64,000 nt of DNA from Paracoccaceae bacterium (lineage in GTDB: Bacteria > Pseudomonadota > Alphaproteobacteria > Rhodobacterales > Rhodobacteraceae), in assembly GCA_030750975.1 (NCBI GenBank), contig JASMHC010000006.1, positions 1 through 64,000 on the forward strand, read 5' to 3'. Below are positions 43,274 through 52,865 of this stretch, piece after piece; position 1 is the first letter of the stretch, and each line of letters begins with the position of its first letter. A program made the translations under genes and the position numbers. Under the pieces are notes generated by a model that was given only the letters and a program-made list of their open reading frames with translations, was not told the origin of the DNA and searched no databases.

Positions 43274-44202
43274 AACCCCTAATCCTGAGCTTTCCGGGCA
43301 TGGACCCGCTTGCCAGCCAAATCGCCCCGCTTCTGGGCGCGGACACCGCGCCGCTGGGATTGCACCGCTTTCCCGATGGTGAAAGCCTGGCCACGCTGCC
43401 GCAGGATCTGGACGGCCGCGATGTTATACTTGCAGCGACGCTGCGCAACCCCGATCCGCTGGCTTTGCCGCTGCGGTTCACGGCTGAAACCGCCCGCGAG
43501 TTCGGGGCGGCCAGCGTCGGGCTGTTGGCGCCGTATCTGTCCTATATGCGGCAGGACCACCGGTTCGCCGCCGGGCAGGTCGTCAGCGCCCCGTTATTCG
43601 CGTCCTTCCTGCAAGACAGCTTTGACTGGCTGGTCACAATCGATCCGCATCTGCATCGCATCCCGTCTTTGGACCGGATATTCGATATTCCGGCGATCCG
43701 GGTGCAGGCCGCGCAGCCTATCGCGCGATGGCTGGCACAGGAAGTTCCCGATGCGGTCATCCTTGGACCCGACAGCGAAAGCCAGCAATGGGTGGCCGAG
43801 GTCGCCCGTATGGCCGGCCGGCCCTATGAGGTTCTGAACAAAGTGCGGTCGGGCGACCGGCAGGTGGATGTCAGCGTACCGGAAAGCGACGCCCTGCGGC
43901 AGGGCACGCCGGTTGTGCTGGACGATATCGCTTCCTCGGGGCGCACCATGATCCGCGCCATGGAGCACCTGATAGCCGCCGGGACCAGACCGCCGGTCTG
44001 TGCTATCATCCACGCGGTATTTGCCGGAAGCGCTTATGAGGATATCCTTGCCACGGGCGCAGCGCGCGTGGTGACGACAGACAGCATTCCGCACGAAAGC
44101 AACGCCATTGCGCTGGCCGAACCGCTGGCCACGGCAATTGCGCAAGCGATGACGGAAACGGCCCCGGATAGCCAAGGGACCGGCAACGAATTTGAAGACT
44201 GA
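43270..44202 (+). CDS. Ribose-phosphate pyrophosphokinase-like protein
   Basis: 310 residues. LHRFPDGESLATLPQDLDGR is the ATP-binding loop region, LGLLAPYLSYMRQDHRF-like and DPHLHRIPSLDRIF the Arg/His segments. LNKVRSGDRQVDVSVPES is the catalytic KxR flexible loop and VVLDDIASSGRTMIRA the PRPP loop (a Ser for the usual Thr). It converts ribose-5-phosphate to PRPP, or an analogous bisphosphate. As a secondary copy on a plasmid, coupled to the phosphorylase by a 4-bp overlap, it probably recycles ribose released from RNA. Confidence 0.84.
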   Translation: MKPLILSFPGMDPLASQIAPLLGADTAPLGLHRFPDGESLATLPQDLDGRDVILAATLRNPDPLALPLRFTAETAREFGAASVGLLAPYLSYMRQDHRFAAGQVVSAPLFASFLQDSFDWLVTIDPHLHRIPSLDRIFDIPAIRVQAAQPIARWLAQEVPDAVILGPDSESQQWVAEVARMAGRPYEVLNKVRSGDRQVDVSVPESDALRQGTPVVLDDIASSGRTMIRAMEHLIAAGTRPPVCAIIHAVFAGSAYEDILATGAARVVTTDSIPHESNAIALAEPLATAIAQAMTETAPDSQGTGNEFED

Positions 44203-44223
44203 AACGCGAACGGAGCAGAAAAT

Positions 44224-46578
44224 ATGAATACCCACCAACACCATTCGGAAACCAAGGACGGCGCAACCGTCTATGTTTGTCCGATGCACCCCGAGATAAG
44301 ACAGAACGAACCGGGGGATTGCCCCAAATGCGGAATGCATCTGGTGCCAGAAGGCGAAGCTGACGCGCACGCCCATCACGATCATCACGCGCATGACCAT
44401 CACGGCCACAGCAGCGGTGAAAGCGGCAAGTATGACACCGTGCCCGCCGGTTACGACGGCCCGGTCTACACCTGCCCGATGCATGCCGAGGTACGCCAGA
44501 CGCATCCCGGCTCGTGCCCGCTTTGCGGCATGGGGCTAGAGTTGGAAAGCGCGGCCATGGCCGACGACGGACCTAACCCTGAACTTATTGATTTCACACG
44601 ACGTTTCTGGGTTGGCACGGTTCTTTCAATCCCGCTTTTGGTGTTCACGATGGGGCCGTATCTCGGCTTTGCCGAAGTCCGCGACATTTTCGGCGAACGC
44701 GCCACGTTGTGGATCGAGCTGGTGCTCGGCACCCCGGTTGTCTGGTGGTGCGGCTGGCCCTTCATGGTTCGGGGATGGAATTCGTTCCGGACGTGGAAGC
44801 TTAACATGTTCTCGCTTATCTCGATGGGCGTTCTGGCCGCATGGCTGTTCAGCGTGGTCGCCGTGCTGATGCCGGATATCTTCCCCGACGGTTTCCGCGA
44901 TGAGGAAGGCCATGTCGGCGTTTACTTCGAAGCCGCCGCCGTGATCGTCACGCTGGTTCTTCTGGGGCAGGTGATGGAACTTCGCGCCCGCGAAGGCACC
45001 GGCAAGGCTATCCGCGCGTTGCTGGACATGGCCGCCAAGTCCGCGCGGATCATCCGCGACGATGGCAGTGAAGAAGAAATCCCGCTTGACGAGGTGCAGG
45101 TCGGAGACCGCTTGCGCGTGCGCCCCGGCGACAAGGTGCCGGTCGATGGCATGGTGGTCGACGGGCGGTCTTCGATCGACGAAAGCATGATCACGGGCGA
45201 ACCGATCCCGGTGGAAAAAGTCGCGGGCGACGCCGTGACCGGAGCCACCATCAACGGCACCGGATCGCTGGTGGTCGAAGCGACCCGCGTAGGCGCGGAC
45301 ACGATGCTGTCGCAGATCGTCGAGATGGTGTCGAATGCCCAGCGGTCGCGGGCACCGATCCAGAAATATGCCGATCAGGTGGCGGGGTATTTCGTGCCCG
45401 CAGTGATCGCAATCGCGGTACTGGCCTTTATCGCCTGGGCAATGTGGGGACCGGCCCCGGCCCTGAGCTATGCCCTGATCGCGGCAGTGGCGGTGCTGAT
45501 CATCGCCTGCCCCTGTGCGCTTGGTCTGGCCACCCCGATGTCGATCATGACAGCCACCGGACGCGGGGCGCAGGCGGGTGTTCTGATCAAGAACGCCGAA
45601 GCGTTAGAGCGGTTCGAAAAGATCGACACGCTGATTGTCGACAAAACCGGCACCCTGACCATGGGCAAGCCACGCCTTGTGGCGGTTCTGCCCGAGGACG
45701 GCCATGACGAAGCCGAGGTTCTGGCCCTTGCGGCCACGCTTGAAAAAGGCTCGGAACACCCGCTGGCGGAAGCCATCGTCGCAGGCGCGGAAGAACGCGG
45801 TGTTGCGATGGGCGATGCCAGCGATTTCGAGGCCGTCACCGGCAAAGGCGTGATGGGCGTTGTGAACGGCAAGTCCGTGGCCCTTGGCAACCGCAAGCTG
45901 GTCGAGGATCTGGGGCTTGAGGCCGGCCATCTGCTCGAAACGGCCAATACGCGCCGCGACGAGGGCGAGACGGTGATGTTCGTGGTGCTCGACGGGGCCT
46001 TGGCCGGTCTGGTCTGCGTCACCGATCCGGTGAAAGAAACCACACCGGCGGCGCTGAAGGCCCTGCACGATCTTGGGTTCCGCATCATCATGGCCACCGG
46101 CGATAACGAACGCACGGCCAAGGCGGTTGCAGCCCGGCTTGGTATCGACGAAATCCGCGCCGATGTGATGCCCGAGGACAAAGCCTCGATCATCAAGGAA
46201 CTTCAGGCCAGCGGTTCCAAGGTTGCGATGGCCGGTGACGGGGTGAACGACGCCCCCGCGCTGGCCCAGGCCGATGTCGGGATTGCCATGGGCACCGGCG
46301 CGGACGTGGCGATTGAAAGCGCCGGGATCACGCTGGTCAAGGGCAACCTTGACGGCATCGTCCGTGCCCGCAAACTGGCCCGCGCCACGATGCGTAATAT
46401 CCGGCAGAACCTGTTCTTTGCGCTGATCTACAACGCAAGCGGCGTGCCGGTCGCGGCGGGGCTTTTGTTCCCGTTCTTCGGCATCCTGATCAGCCCGATG
46501 TTCGCGGCCTTCGCGATGAGCGCCTCGTCTATTTCGGTCGTATTGAACTCGCTCCGGCTGAGAGGCGCGAAAATATGA
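44224..46578 (+). CDS. copA: Cu(+)-exporting P1B-type ATPase with two HMBD metal-binding domains
   Basis: 784 residues. The N terminus has two copies of the heavy-metal-binding domain ([20 protein letters not shown] with [25 protein letters not shown] with CGMGL) separated by a His-rich stretch, instead of the usual HMA domains. Eight membrane segments are expected. The ion motif CPC is at 429-431 ([12 protein letters not shown]), phosphorylated Asp473 in DKTGTLT, and GDGVNDAP in the hinge. YNASGVP and [15 protein letters not shown] in the last helices define the Cu(+) P1B-1 group. It pumps copper to the periplasm and is the core of the copper-type island. Confidence 0.93.
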   Translation: MNTHQHHSETKDGATVYVCPMHPEIRQNEPGDCPKCGMHLVPEGEADAHAHHDHHAHDHHGHSSGESGKYDTVPAGYDGPVYTCPMHAEVRQTHPGSCPLCGMGLELESAAMADDGPNPELIDFTRRFWVGTVLSIPLLVFTMGPYLGFAEVRDIFGERATLWIELVLGTPVVWWCGWPFMVRGWNSFRTWKLNMFSLISMGVLAAWLFSVVAVLMPDIFPDGFRDEEGHVGVYFEAAAVIVTLVLLGQVMELRAREGTGKAIRALLDMAAKSARIIRDDGSEEEIPLDEVQVGDRLRVRPGDKVPVDGMVVDGRSSIDESMITGEPIPVEKVAGDAVTGATINGTGSLVVEATRVGADTMLSQIVEMVSNAQRSRAPIQKYADQVAGYFVPAVIAIAVLAFIAWAMWGPAPALSYALIAAVAVLIIACPCALGLATPMSIMTATGRGAQAGVLIKNAEALERFEKIDTLIVDKTGTLTMGKPRLVAVLPEDGHDEAEVLALAATLEKGSEHPLAEAIVAGAEERGVAMGDASDFEAVTGKGVMGVVNGKSVALGNRKLVEDLGLEAGHLLETANTRRDEGETVMFVVLDGALAGLVCVTDPVKETTPAALKALHDLGFRIIMATGDNERTAKAVAARLGIDEIRADVMPEDKASIIKELQASGSKVAMAGDGVNDAPALAQADVGIAMGTGADVAIESAGITLVKGNLDGIVRARKLARATMRNIRQNLFFALIYNASGVPVAAGLLFPFFGILISPMFAAFAMSASSISVVLNSLRLRGAKI

Positions 46579-47138
46579 GATTGACCAATCTGATATTCGC
46601 CGGGGCAACCCTGATAAGCACGACCTCGTGGGCAGCCGCCCACGAGTTCACCGCCGCGCTTTACGTGTCTGGCCCCCAGGCCGCGTCGCGTATGGCAGAA
46701 ACGGTCAACGGATTTCTTCTGGCAGCCGATGAACGTGACGGCCACGCCAATGAAACATCCGACGGCCATCTTGGCGGCGTGGATGTGCAAATCCTGCCTC
46801 TGCCCCGGGAAATCGGGGCAGGGGTCGAGGGCCTTTACCTGTCGCGGGCCGGGGCGCCGGATGTTGTGGTGGTGTTCGGCAAGGCCGATGCTTCGGCGCT
46901 TCCCGACGGGGCCGTGATTGTCGAAGCCGGTGTTCTTCCACCGGATCAGGAATGGCAGCAAAGCGCATTCGCCAAGCGCTATCTGGCGGCCTATGGCACG
47001 GCACCAACGCGCGACGCCGCGCAGGGGTATAACGCGGCCCGCCGTCTTGATCATGCGATCCGGCCGCTGGACGGGCTTTCCCCGGCGGCAGAGTTTTCAG
47101 CCGCAATCACCTCAACCGCCGGGGGGATCAACTGGTGA
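46575..47138 (+). CDS. Exported protein resembling a truncated periplasmic-binding fold
   Basis: 187 residues, coupled to the ATPase by a 4-bp overlap. A signal peptide ([20 protein letters not shown]) is followed by [20 protein letters not shown], then [20 protein letters not shown] and [20 protein letters not shown] with [11 protein letters not shown]. These echo the start and end of amino-acid-type (Peripl_BP_6) binding proteins, but the protein is half their length, so the central domain is missing. It may be a specialised metal/ligand-binding derivative. Function unknown. Confidence 0.65.
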   Translation: MRLTNLIFAGATLISTTSWAAAHEFTAALYVSGPQAASRMAETVNGFLLAADERDGHANETSDGHLGGVDVQILPLPREIGAGVEGLYLSRAGAPDVVVVFGKADASALPDGAVIVEAGVLPPDQEWQQSAFAKRYLAAYGTAPTRDAAQGYNAARRLDHAIRPLDGLSPAAEFSAAITSTAGGINW

Positions 47139-47208
47139 GCCTTTCATCGCGGCCATATCCAATTCGCCGCGAAAGCGCGGTGATACTATCTGAAAAGGAC
47201 ATGACATC

Positions 47209-47490
47209 ATGAGCAGTCACATTGATCACGAAATCGCGGATCAGGAAATACCGCAAGAGTCTGACGAAGCGGACCAATCCCCGTCATTCTGGCGGTCCCG
47301 GGCCGGGGTATACCTTATCGCGGCGCTGGTTTTCGGTGCGGCGGTGCTTGGATGGGAATACCGGGCTAATATCTTTTCAAGCAGCTTGATTCTCTGGCTG
47401 CCGCTGCTGCTGTGTGTGGGGATGCATTTCTTCATGCATGGCGGACATGGCGGGCACGGGGGCCACGGGTCCGGGGATGACCGGCAATGA
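47209..47490 (+). CDS. DUF2933-family small membrane protein, His/Gly-rich tail
   Basis: 93 residues. FWRSRAGVYLIAALVFGAAV and SSLILWLPLLLCVGMHFFMH give two membrane helices. The tail GGHGGHGGHGSGDD is a likely metal-binding repeat. This helix-helix-HGG architecture is DUF2933, common next to copper ATPases and heavy-metal operons. It probably assists metal tolerance at the inner membrane; no enzymatic role is visible. Confidence 0.8.
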   Translation: MSSHIDHEIADQEIPQESDEADQSPSFWRSRAGVYLIAALVFGAAVLGWEYRANIFSSSLILWLPLLLCVGMHFFMHGGHGGHGGHGSGDDRQ

Positions 47491-47551
47491 CCACCCCTGA
47501 ACACCCCAGCCGAAACATGCGCTTTACCGGCAAAGACAAAAGGCAAGACAG

Positions 47552-48883
47552 ATGACCGAACACAGCCACCAACCCAATCATGCTGAAGGCGCGGGTACAA
47601 TCAGCCTGACAGGCGCTGTCGCGATGGGCACCGGCGTCATGATCGGCGCGGGCATCTTTGCACTGACCGGTCAGATCGCCGGGCTTGCCGGACCATTATT
47701 CCCGCTGTCCTTCATCGCGGGCGCTGTCGTGACGATGTTCAGCGCCTATACCTATATCGCCATGTCCAACCGCTGGCCTTCGTCCGGCGGCATCGCGATG
47801 ATCCTGACCAAGGCCTATGGTCCGGGGGCGGTAGCGGCCGCGGCTTCATTGCTGATGGCCCTGTCGATGGTCATCAACGAAAGCCTGGTCGCGCGGACCT
47901 TTGCCACCTATGCGCTGCGCCCCTTTGACATAAACGGCGGCCCTTTGGTTCCGGTCATCGCGGTTGGCCTGATCATATTCGCCTATCTTGTGAACGCATC
48001 GGGCAACCGGTCGGTTGGCCTGTTATCCATCGTGATGTCGGCGTTGAAAATCGGCGGCATCCTTCTGTTCGCCATTGCCGCCCTCTGGGCCGGAGGAGGC
48101 CTGACCACAAGCCAGACCGCATCGGGCGATCTGGCCCCTGTCGGGTTCATCGGGTCCGTGGCGCTGTCAATTCTGGCCTTCAAAGGGTTCACGACCATCA
48201 CCAACTCGGGCGGAGAAATTACCGATCCACACCGCAATGTCGGCCGCACGATCCTGATCTCGATCGCGATATGCGCGGTCACATATCTGCTTGTCGCAGT
48301 GGTGGTCGGCACCAGCCTTGCGCCCGGTGAAATCGCTTTGGCCCGCGACTATGCCCTTGCCGAAGCCGCCGAGCCGGTCCTTGGCCGCACCGGCTTTTAC
48401 CTGACGGTTGCTCTGGCCATGGTCGCCACCGCCTCGGGTCTGGTTGCCAGCGTCTTCGCGGTGTCGCGCATGCTGACCATGCTGACCGATATGAAGATGA
48501 TCCCGCACAGCCATTTCGGCATGTCGGGCACGATCCGGTCGCATATGCTGATCTATACGGTCGTCATCGCCGGCATTCTGGCGGTGCTGTTCGACCTGTC
48601 GCGCATCGCCTCGCTTGGCGCGTTCTTCTATCTGGTGATGGATATGGCCGTGCATTGGGGCGTCTGGCGCAAGCTGCGCCACGAGATCAACGCGCGCGGC
48701 TGGGTCATACTGACGGCGCTGGCGATGGATGCGGTCGTGCTGGCCGCGTTTGGCACGCTGAAATGGCAATCCGATCCGATGATCGTGGTCTTTGCCTTCG
48801 TCGGCATCGCACTGGCCTTTGCCTATGAAAGGCGTTTCCTGGGGCAATGGACCTCGGACAATGCATCCGGGCAGGGCGCATGA
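47552..48883 (+). CDS. APC-superfamily permease
   Basis: 443 residues with about 12 membrane helices. The N-terminal SLTGAVAMGTGVMIGAGIFA and LTGQIAGLAGPLFPLSFIAG contain the GxG(I/A)GxGIF motif of amino-acid/polyamine/organocation transporters. AFKGFTTITNSGGEITDPHR is the TM6-7 loop signature. Substrate not predictable. It sits in the copper/stress island after the DUF2933 gene, and its role there is unclear. Confidence 0.85.
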   Translation: MTEHSHQPNHAEGAGTISLTGAVAMGTGVMIGAGIFALTGQIAGLAGPLFPLSFIAGAVVTMFSAYTYIAMSNRWPSSGGIAMILTKAYGPGAVAAAASLLMALSMVINESLVARTFATYALRPFDINGGPLVPVIAVGLIIFAYLVNASGNRSVGLLSIVMSALKIGGILLFAIAALWAGGGLTTSQTASGDLAPVGFIGSVALSILAFKGFTTITNSGGEITDPHRNVGRTILISIAICAVTYLLVAVVVGTSLAPGEIALARDYALAEAAEPVLGRTGFYLTVALAMVATASGLVASVFAVSRMLTMLTDMKMIPHSHFGMSGTIRSHMLIYTVVIAGILAVLFDLSRIASLGAFFYLVMDMAVHWGVWRKLRHEINARGWVILTALAMDAVVLAAFGTLKWQSDPMIVVFAFVGIALAFAYERRFLGQWTSDNASGQGA

Positions 48884-49051
48884 ATGAAAAGCAACCTTCG
48901 ATCGCCACATGCGGTGGCGGTCGGAACAAACCCGAGAAGAGTGAAACTTTGAAAACCCTATCAAAAGCTTCGGCGATTGCCACCAATGCAATCGCGGCAC
49001 AACGGACCCGAGGCCAAAGCAAGGCATCCGGTCATGACCAAGGAGGTACTT

Positions 49052-49615
49052 ATGTCAGTTCAATCTGAAACCACAGAAACACCCGATATGATCGAAGAGC
49101 CGCAGGAAACCCGCCGCGACTTTCTTTACTATGCGACAGCCGGGGCAGGGGCGGTTGGCCTGGGCGCGGCCATTTGGCCATTGGTCAACAGCCTGAACCC
49201 AAGCGCCGACGTGGCCGCGCTATCGGTCATCGAAGTCGATCTTGACGGCGTTGAACCCGGCACACGGATCACCGTCAGCTGGAGCGGCAAGCCGGTGTTC
49301 ATCGATCACCGGACCGAAGAACAGATCGCCAAGGCCCGCGCCGACGACACGGCCCAGCTGCCGGATCCGGCGTTGGATGCGGACCGCGCGATCAGGCCGG
49401 AATGGCTGGTCCAGATCGGTATCTGTACCCATCTTGGCTGTATCCCGCTTGGACAGGGCAGCAGCGATCCACTTGGCGATTGGGACGGCTGGTTCTGCCC
49501 GTGCCACGGTTCGCATTACGATACCGCCGGTCGCATCCGCAAAGGACCCGCGCCGCGCAATCTGGATCTTCCGCCCTACGCATTCAAATCGGACACGGTA
49601 GTCGTAATCGGATAA
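49052..49615 (+). CDS. petA: Rieske iron-sulfur subunit of the cytochrome bc1 complex, orphan copy
   Basis: 187 residues from the ATG at 49052 with AAGGAGG upstream. [20 protein letters not shown] and AIWPLVNSL form the N-terminal twin-Arg-type membrane anchor. CTHLGC and CPCHGS supply the two Cys and two His ligands of the [2Fe-2S] cluster; [12 protein letters not shown] and [10 protein letters not shown] end it. The protein normally works with cytochromes b and c1, but no petB or petC follows. An extra copy in a metal island could replace a damaged chromosomal subunit under copper stress (inferred). Confidence 0.92.
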   Translation: MSVQSETTETPDMIEEPQETRRDFLYYATAGAGAVGLGAAIWPLVNSLNPSADVAALSVIEVDLDGVEPGTRITVSWSGKPVFIDHRTEEQIAKARADDTAQLPDPALDADRAIRPEWLVQIGICTHLGCIPLGQGSSDPLGDWDGWFCPCHGSHYDTAGRIRKGPAPRNLDLPPYAFKSDTVVVIG

Positions 49616-49632
49616 CGCGGCTTTATCCCATC

Positions 49633-49674
49633 CGAAGGGCCTGCAAGGGCCGAGCAAAGGCCCGGCCCCCTTCG
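49633..49674 (+). terminator. Stem-loop downstream of the Rieske gene
   Basis: CGAAGGG (49633-49639) pairs with CCCTTCG (49668-49674), and inside it GGGCC pairs with GGCCC around GAGCAAA. It begins 18 bp after the stop, suiting a terminator of the copper/stress island. No long T-run follows. Confidence 0.6.
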
Positions 49675-49691
49675 TTCAGGCATTCGTTGGA

Positions 49692-49838
49692 TCAGAAGAT
49701 AAAGTCGTCATCTGTAATGGTGAAGATCGACTGAAGATAAACCACATCCGTCGCGCTGAACTGGATGTAGGTCTGCGATCCTGAAACACCAATCGTCATA
49801 TCCGCCGCCGAAGTGAACCCGTAGCCCGCTTGGGATCA
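49692..49838 (-). pseudogene. C-terminal remnant of an RTX/calcium-binding secreted protein
   Basis: About 45 minus-strand codons bounded by a stop on each side read GYGFTSAADMTIGVSGSQTY then IQFSATDVVYLQSIFTITDD and DFIF. This is the typical C-terminal strand pattern of type-I-secreted hemolysin-type proteins in roseobacters (DVLI..GSxTxIxFxxTD...DFxF). No repeats or upstream part remain. A short relic; similarity is by pattern only. Confidence 0.4.
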
Positions 49839-49867
49839 GCTTTGTTTCCGCAATCGAAACAATCTAA

Positions 49868-50878
49868 TCAGGGATCGGCGCGTTTCAGAACCTCTTGAAA
49901 CAGGTCACTTATCGGGTGAAGCACGTCAAATTTCTCACAGATTCCATGCGCCCTTATGCAAACCCGTTTGACATGGCCTCTGGTAACACCAACGCGATCA
50001 TGCGCCATGGCCTCAACCGGGTTCCACCAGCCCCCTTGCGCTTTCCGGCGGAAAATCAGTTCAAGGCGAATGCAGCTGTGAAGCACGACCTTTGCCGCAA
50101 ATCGTCTTGCCAGATCCGCTTCATCGGATCCGTGTAATTCCGCCAGTCCTGAGATGCTTTCGGCCTGAACCTCATGGGCAATCGGAGACCATTCATCGGC
50201 AAAAAGCCAAACCAGATCATCCTCGATTGAGCCGACGCCACAATGTTCCCAATCAAACCAGATTGACCGGTCTTTATGAACCACCGCATTGCCCGGCCGG
50301 GCATCCCATTTCACGAATGCGGACTGGACCGGAAGGATAATTTTTTCAATTTCATCAACATTATAGCTGGTCAATTGCTGGCCGAATTGATCCGCCAAAC
50401 GGATTGGTGACTTCGCAAAATCACGATACCAGTTGTCACGATTGCCAATCCTCGGGGCGCTGTGGGTCAGGCCCCGTTTTGCCGTAATCTCTTGAAAACC
50501 GATCAGGGTCTCGGCCGCTTCCGACAGCAACCTTGTGCGGCGGTTCGCATCACCGTCCTCAAGTGCCTGAGTCAACCGCGTACCGGCGACAACCGACTGC
50601 AAGACAAAATCCCCCTCATGCGCCACCAGTTTCGGAACCGATCCGGTCGGTGCAAGCGTGCGCAATGCTTCGGCCTCGAGCGCGGCGCGCCCGCTGCTTG
50701 CCCGTTTGGACAGTGCGTATTGTTCCTTTCCAAGCGTCAGAATGACAGTCTTGCGCCCGCGCCCTCCGGGATAGGAAATCGCGTCGGGCGAACGGCCAAA
50801 TCGGGCGCGGCAGAATTCGACAATCTGGTCTTCTGTCAGTGGGTTACGCGACACTGGTCTGCCCTGGTTCTCCGCCAT
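49868..50878 (-). CDS. APH-family phosphotransferase (aminoglycoside/choline-kinase fold)
   Basis: 336 residues. The kinase-like core shows VKLVAHEGDFVLQSVVAGTR-type N-lobe sequence and the catalytic region FVKWDARPGNAVVHKDRSIW, then FDWEHCGVGSIEDDLVWLFA. Asp and Asn of the HxDxxxxN loop are kept, but the usual first His is Lys (KWDARPGN). DWEHCG holds the metal Asp. The substrate is unknown; resistance should not be assumed. A lone minus-strand gene. Confidence 0.75.
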   Translation of the reverse strand: MAENQGRPVSRNPLTEDQIVEFCRARFGRSPDAISYPGGRGRKTVILTLGKEQYALSKRASSGRAALEAEALRTLAPTGSVPKLVAHEGDFVLQSVVAGTRLTQALEDGDANRRTRLLSEAAETLIGFQEITAKRGLTHSAPRIGNRDNWYRDFAKSPIRLADQFGQQLTSYNVDEIEKIILPVQSAFVKWDARPGNAVVHKDRSIWFDWEHCGVGSIEDDLVWLFADEWSPIAHEVQAESISGLAELHGSDEADLARRFAAKVVLHSCIRLELIFRRKAQGGWWNPVEAMAHDRVGVTRGHVKRVCIRAHGICEKFDVLHPISDLFQEVLKRADP

Positions 50879-50940
50879 TTTGCGATGGGGATTTGTCAGT
50901 AAAATCCAAGCCGAATGCGGCTTAGCTTTGGGTTCAATCC

Positions 50941-51175
50941 TCTGACCCCATGTTTGGTTTTTGGGTGATACATGTCCATAGCCAATATCCGGCCTGTGCG
51001 GGATTTCAAAAACATGCCTTCCCGGGATTTGTTGTTTGCACGTTTTGTTTTCATCTCATCCAAAGTTTATCGATATTTTTCGCCTTGCTCCGAAAAACCG
51101 ATTTCATGAAATTGACGCCCCCCGTTAAGTCGATTTATCTATTCGCGGAACACGTTCATCAACCGGAGATAAACC
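50941..51175. other. Leader of the FAH-hydrolase gene
   Basis: 235 bp without a gene, AT-richer than its surroundings. Upstream of the GTG at 51176 the ribosome-binding site CCGGAGA is clear. No operator dyad was recognised. Confidence 0.4.
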
Positions 51176-51862
51176 GTGACAGGCTATGCCTTTGCCCCGC
51201 CACCCGTGGTTGCTTTACCGGTCAAGGGAACCCCTGATCTGTTCCCCGTTCGCCGTGTCTATTGCATTGGCCGGAACTATGCGGCCCATGCCATCGAGAT
51301 GGGCCATGACCCGGATCGCGAGCCGCCGTTTTTCTTTCAGAAGAACCCGGACAACCTTGATCCCTCGGGTCAATTTCCCTATCCGCCGCATTCCAACGAT
51401 GTTCACTTCGAGGCCGAACTGGCCGTCGTTTTGAAAGCCGGTGGCACGAATATTCCGGTCAAAGATGCCATGGGCTGTGTATATGGCTATGCGCTTGCGC
51501 TTGATATGACCCGCCGTGATCTTCAGGGGCAGGCAAAGAAAATGGGGCGCCCGTGGGAAATCGGCAAGGCCTTTGAACGATCCGGCCCCATCGGACCGAT
51601 CCACAGGATTGAGGATACCGGAATTCTGGAAAACGGCCGTCTTGAACTCACCGTAAACGGTGAAATCCGCCAACAGGGTGATCTGAACCAGATGATCTGG
51701 AAAATCCCCGAAATAATCTCGTACCTGTCCGAATATTTTGTGCTTGGCGCGGGTGATGTCATTCTGACTGGTACACCGGCCGGTGTCGGAGCCGTTGAAA
51801 GGGGCGACAGGATGGAAATTTCGGTCGAGGGTCTGGGGCGCTTTTCGGTGGTGGTGACATAA
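51176..51862 (+). CDS. Fumarylacetoacetate hydrolase-family protein (fumarylpyruvate hydrolase-like)
   Basis: 228 residues from GTG. RVYCIGRNYAAHAIEMGHDP, FEAELAVVLKAGG (metal Glu residues), YGYALALDMTRRDLQGQAKK and VILTGTPAGVGAVERGD are the FAH signature. It closely follows the fumarylpyruvate hydrolase type (gentisate pathway), with a compact single domain. It hydrolyses a C-C bond of a beta-diketo acid. Neither gentisate dioxygenase nor maleylpyruvate isomerase is nearby, so the pathway is unsettled. Confidence 0.85.
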   Translation: MTGYAFAPPPVVALPVKGTPDLFPVRRVYCIGRNYAAHAIEMGHDPDREPPFFFQKNPDNLDPSGQFPYPPHSNDVHFEAELAVVLKAGGTNIPVKDAMGCVYGYALALDMTRRDLQGQAKKMGRPWEIGKAFERSGPIGPIHRIEDTGILENGRLELTVNGEIRQQGDLNQMIWKIPEIISYLSEYFVLGAGDVILTGTPAGVGAVERGDRMEISVEGLGRFSVVVT

Positions 51863-51948
51863 GGTGGCCAAAACCGTCAATAAGCCGTTACTCTTGACCT
51901 TGATTTTGGAAACAGCCCAAAACGGCCCCTGCCGGAAAGCGAAACGAT

Positions 51949-52773
51949 ATGACGACTGATCCGCTTATTCTTGGTCTGCTTCTCGTGTTCCTTCTGGCGA
52001 TCGGGGCTTTCGCCGGCGTTCTGGCCGGTCTTTTGGGGGTGGGCGGCGGAATCGTTTTGGTGCCTGCATTTTTCTACCTGTTCTCGGTGCTTGGTTTTGG
52101 CGGTGCCTACATCATGCAGATTTGTCTGGGCACCTCGTTGGCCACAATCGTTGTGACGTCGATCCGGTCGGTCCTGAGCCACAACCGAAAAGGGGCTGTG
52201 GATTGGGACATTCTGAAAGGCTGGGCCATTTGGATCGCCCTTGGGGCAATTATCGGATCGCTTACTGTTTCGAACCTAAGCTCGGTCGTGCTTCAGGGTG
52301 TTTTCGGTGTTCTGGGCTTTGTCATCGGAATGTATCTGGGCATCGGCAAACAAGACTGGCAATTGTCCGACGCGATGCCAATGGGCATAAAGCGCCTTCT
52401 TCTTGCGCCAGCGGTCGGGTTTTTGTCGGTGCTTATGGGCATTGGCGGCGGCAGTTTTGGCGTTCCGTTGATGAGCTTGCATGGCATCACCATCCATCGC
52501 GCGGTCGCCACGGCGGCGGGGTTTGGTTTGGCCATTTCCATTCCGTCATTGCCGGGCTTTCTGTTTATCGACATTCCAGCCGACGCCAGCCCTCCCTTGA
52601 CGCTGGGCGCGGTCAACATACCGGCGTTTCTGATTGTCATCGCGATGACGATAACGACGGCACCTTTGGGGGCGAACTTGGCTCATGCGATGAACCCAGG
52701 GATGTTAAAGCGTGTTTTTGGCGGGTTTCTGATCGTTGTGTCCCTGAACATGCTGCGAAGCGCAATTTTCTGA
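51949..52773 (+). CDS. TauE/SafE-family transporter (sulfite/organosulfonate exporter type)
   Basis: 274 residues with about 7-8 membrane helices. The duplicated motif is visible: GVLAGLLGVGGGIVLVPAFF in the first half and VLMGIGGGSFGVPLMSLHGI in the second. The family exports sulfite, sulfoacetate or related anions. Same strand as the FAH gene (86-bp gap), so possibly co-transcribed. It points to catabolism of a sulfur-containing organic acid, but this is weak inference. Confidence 0.87.
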   Translation: MTTDPLILGLLLVFLLAIGAFAGVLAGLLGVGGGIVLVPAFFYLFSVLGFGGAYIMQICLGTSLATIVVTSIRSVLSHNRKGAVDWDILKGWAIWIALGAIIGSLTVSNLSSVVLQGVFGVLGFVIGMYLGIGKQDWQLSDAMPMGIKRLLLAPAVGFLSVLMGIGGGSFGVPLMSLHGITIHRAVATAAGFGLAISIPSLPGFLFIDIPADASPPLTLGAVNIPAFLIVIAMTITTAPLGANLAHAMNPGMLKRVFGGFLIVVSLNMLRSAIF

Positions 52774-52865
52774 TGCTCCCGCGGGGGGCGTCTGATATGG
52801 CACCTGTCGGATGCCCGAAGGCTTCGGATAGGCGCGGTACGCCCAAGCCAAAGCCTATCGGATGA

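Noticed and set aside
48880-49068. Possible 62-residue gene starting ATGA at the permease stop
   Set aside because: It overlaps the Rieske ribosome-binding site and start, has low-complexity content and no recognisable homology; probably only leader sequence.
49868-50878. Aminoglycoside-resistance gene
   Set aside because: The APH fold is shared by many metabolic kinases. The catalytic loop has Lys where His is usual, and no resistance context such as an integron or composite transposon is present.
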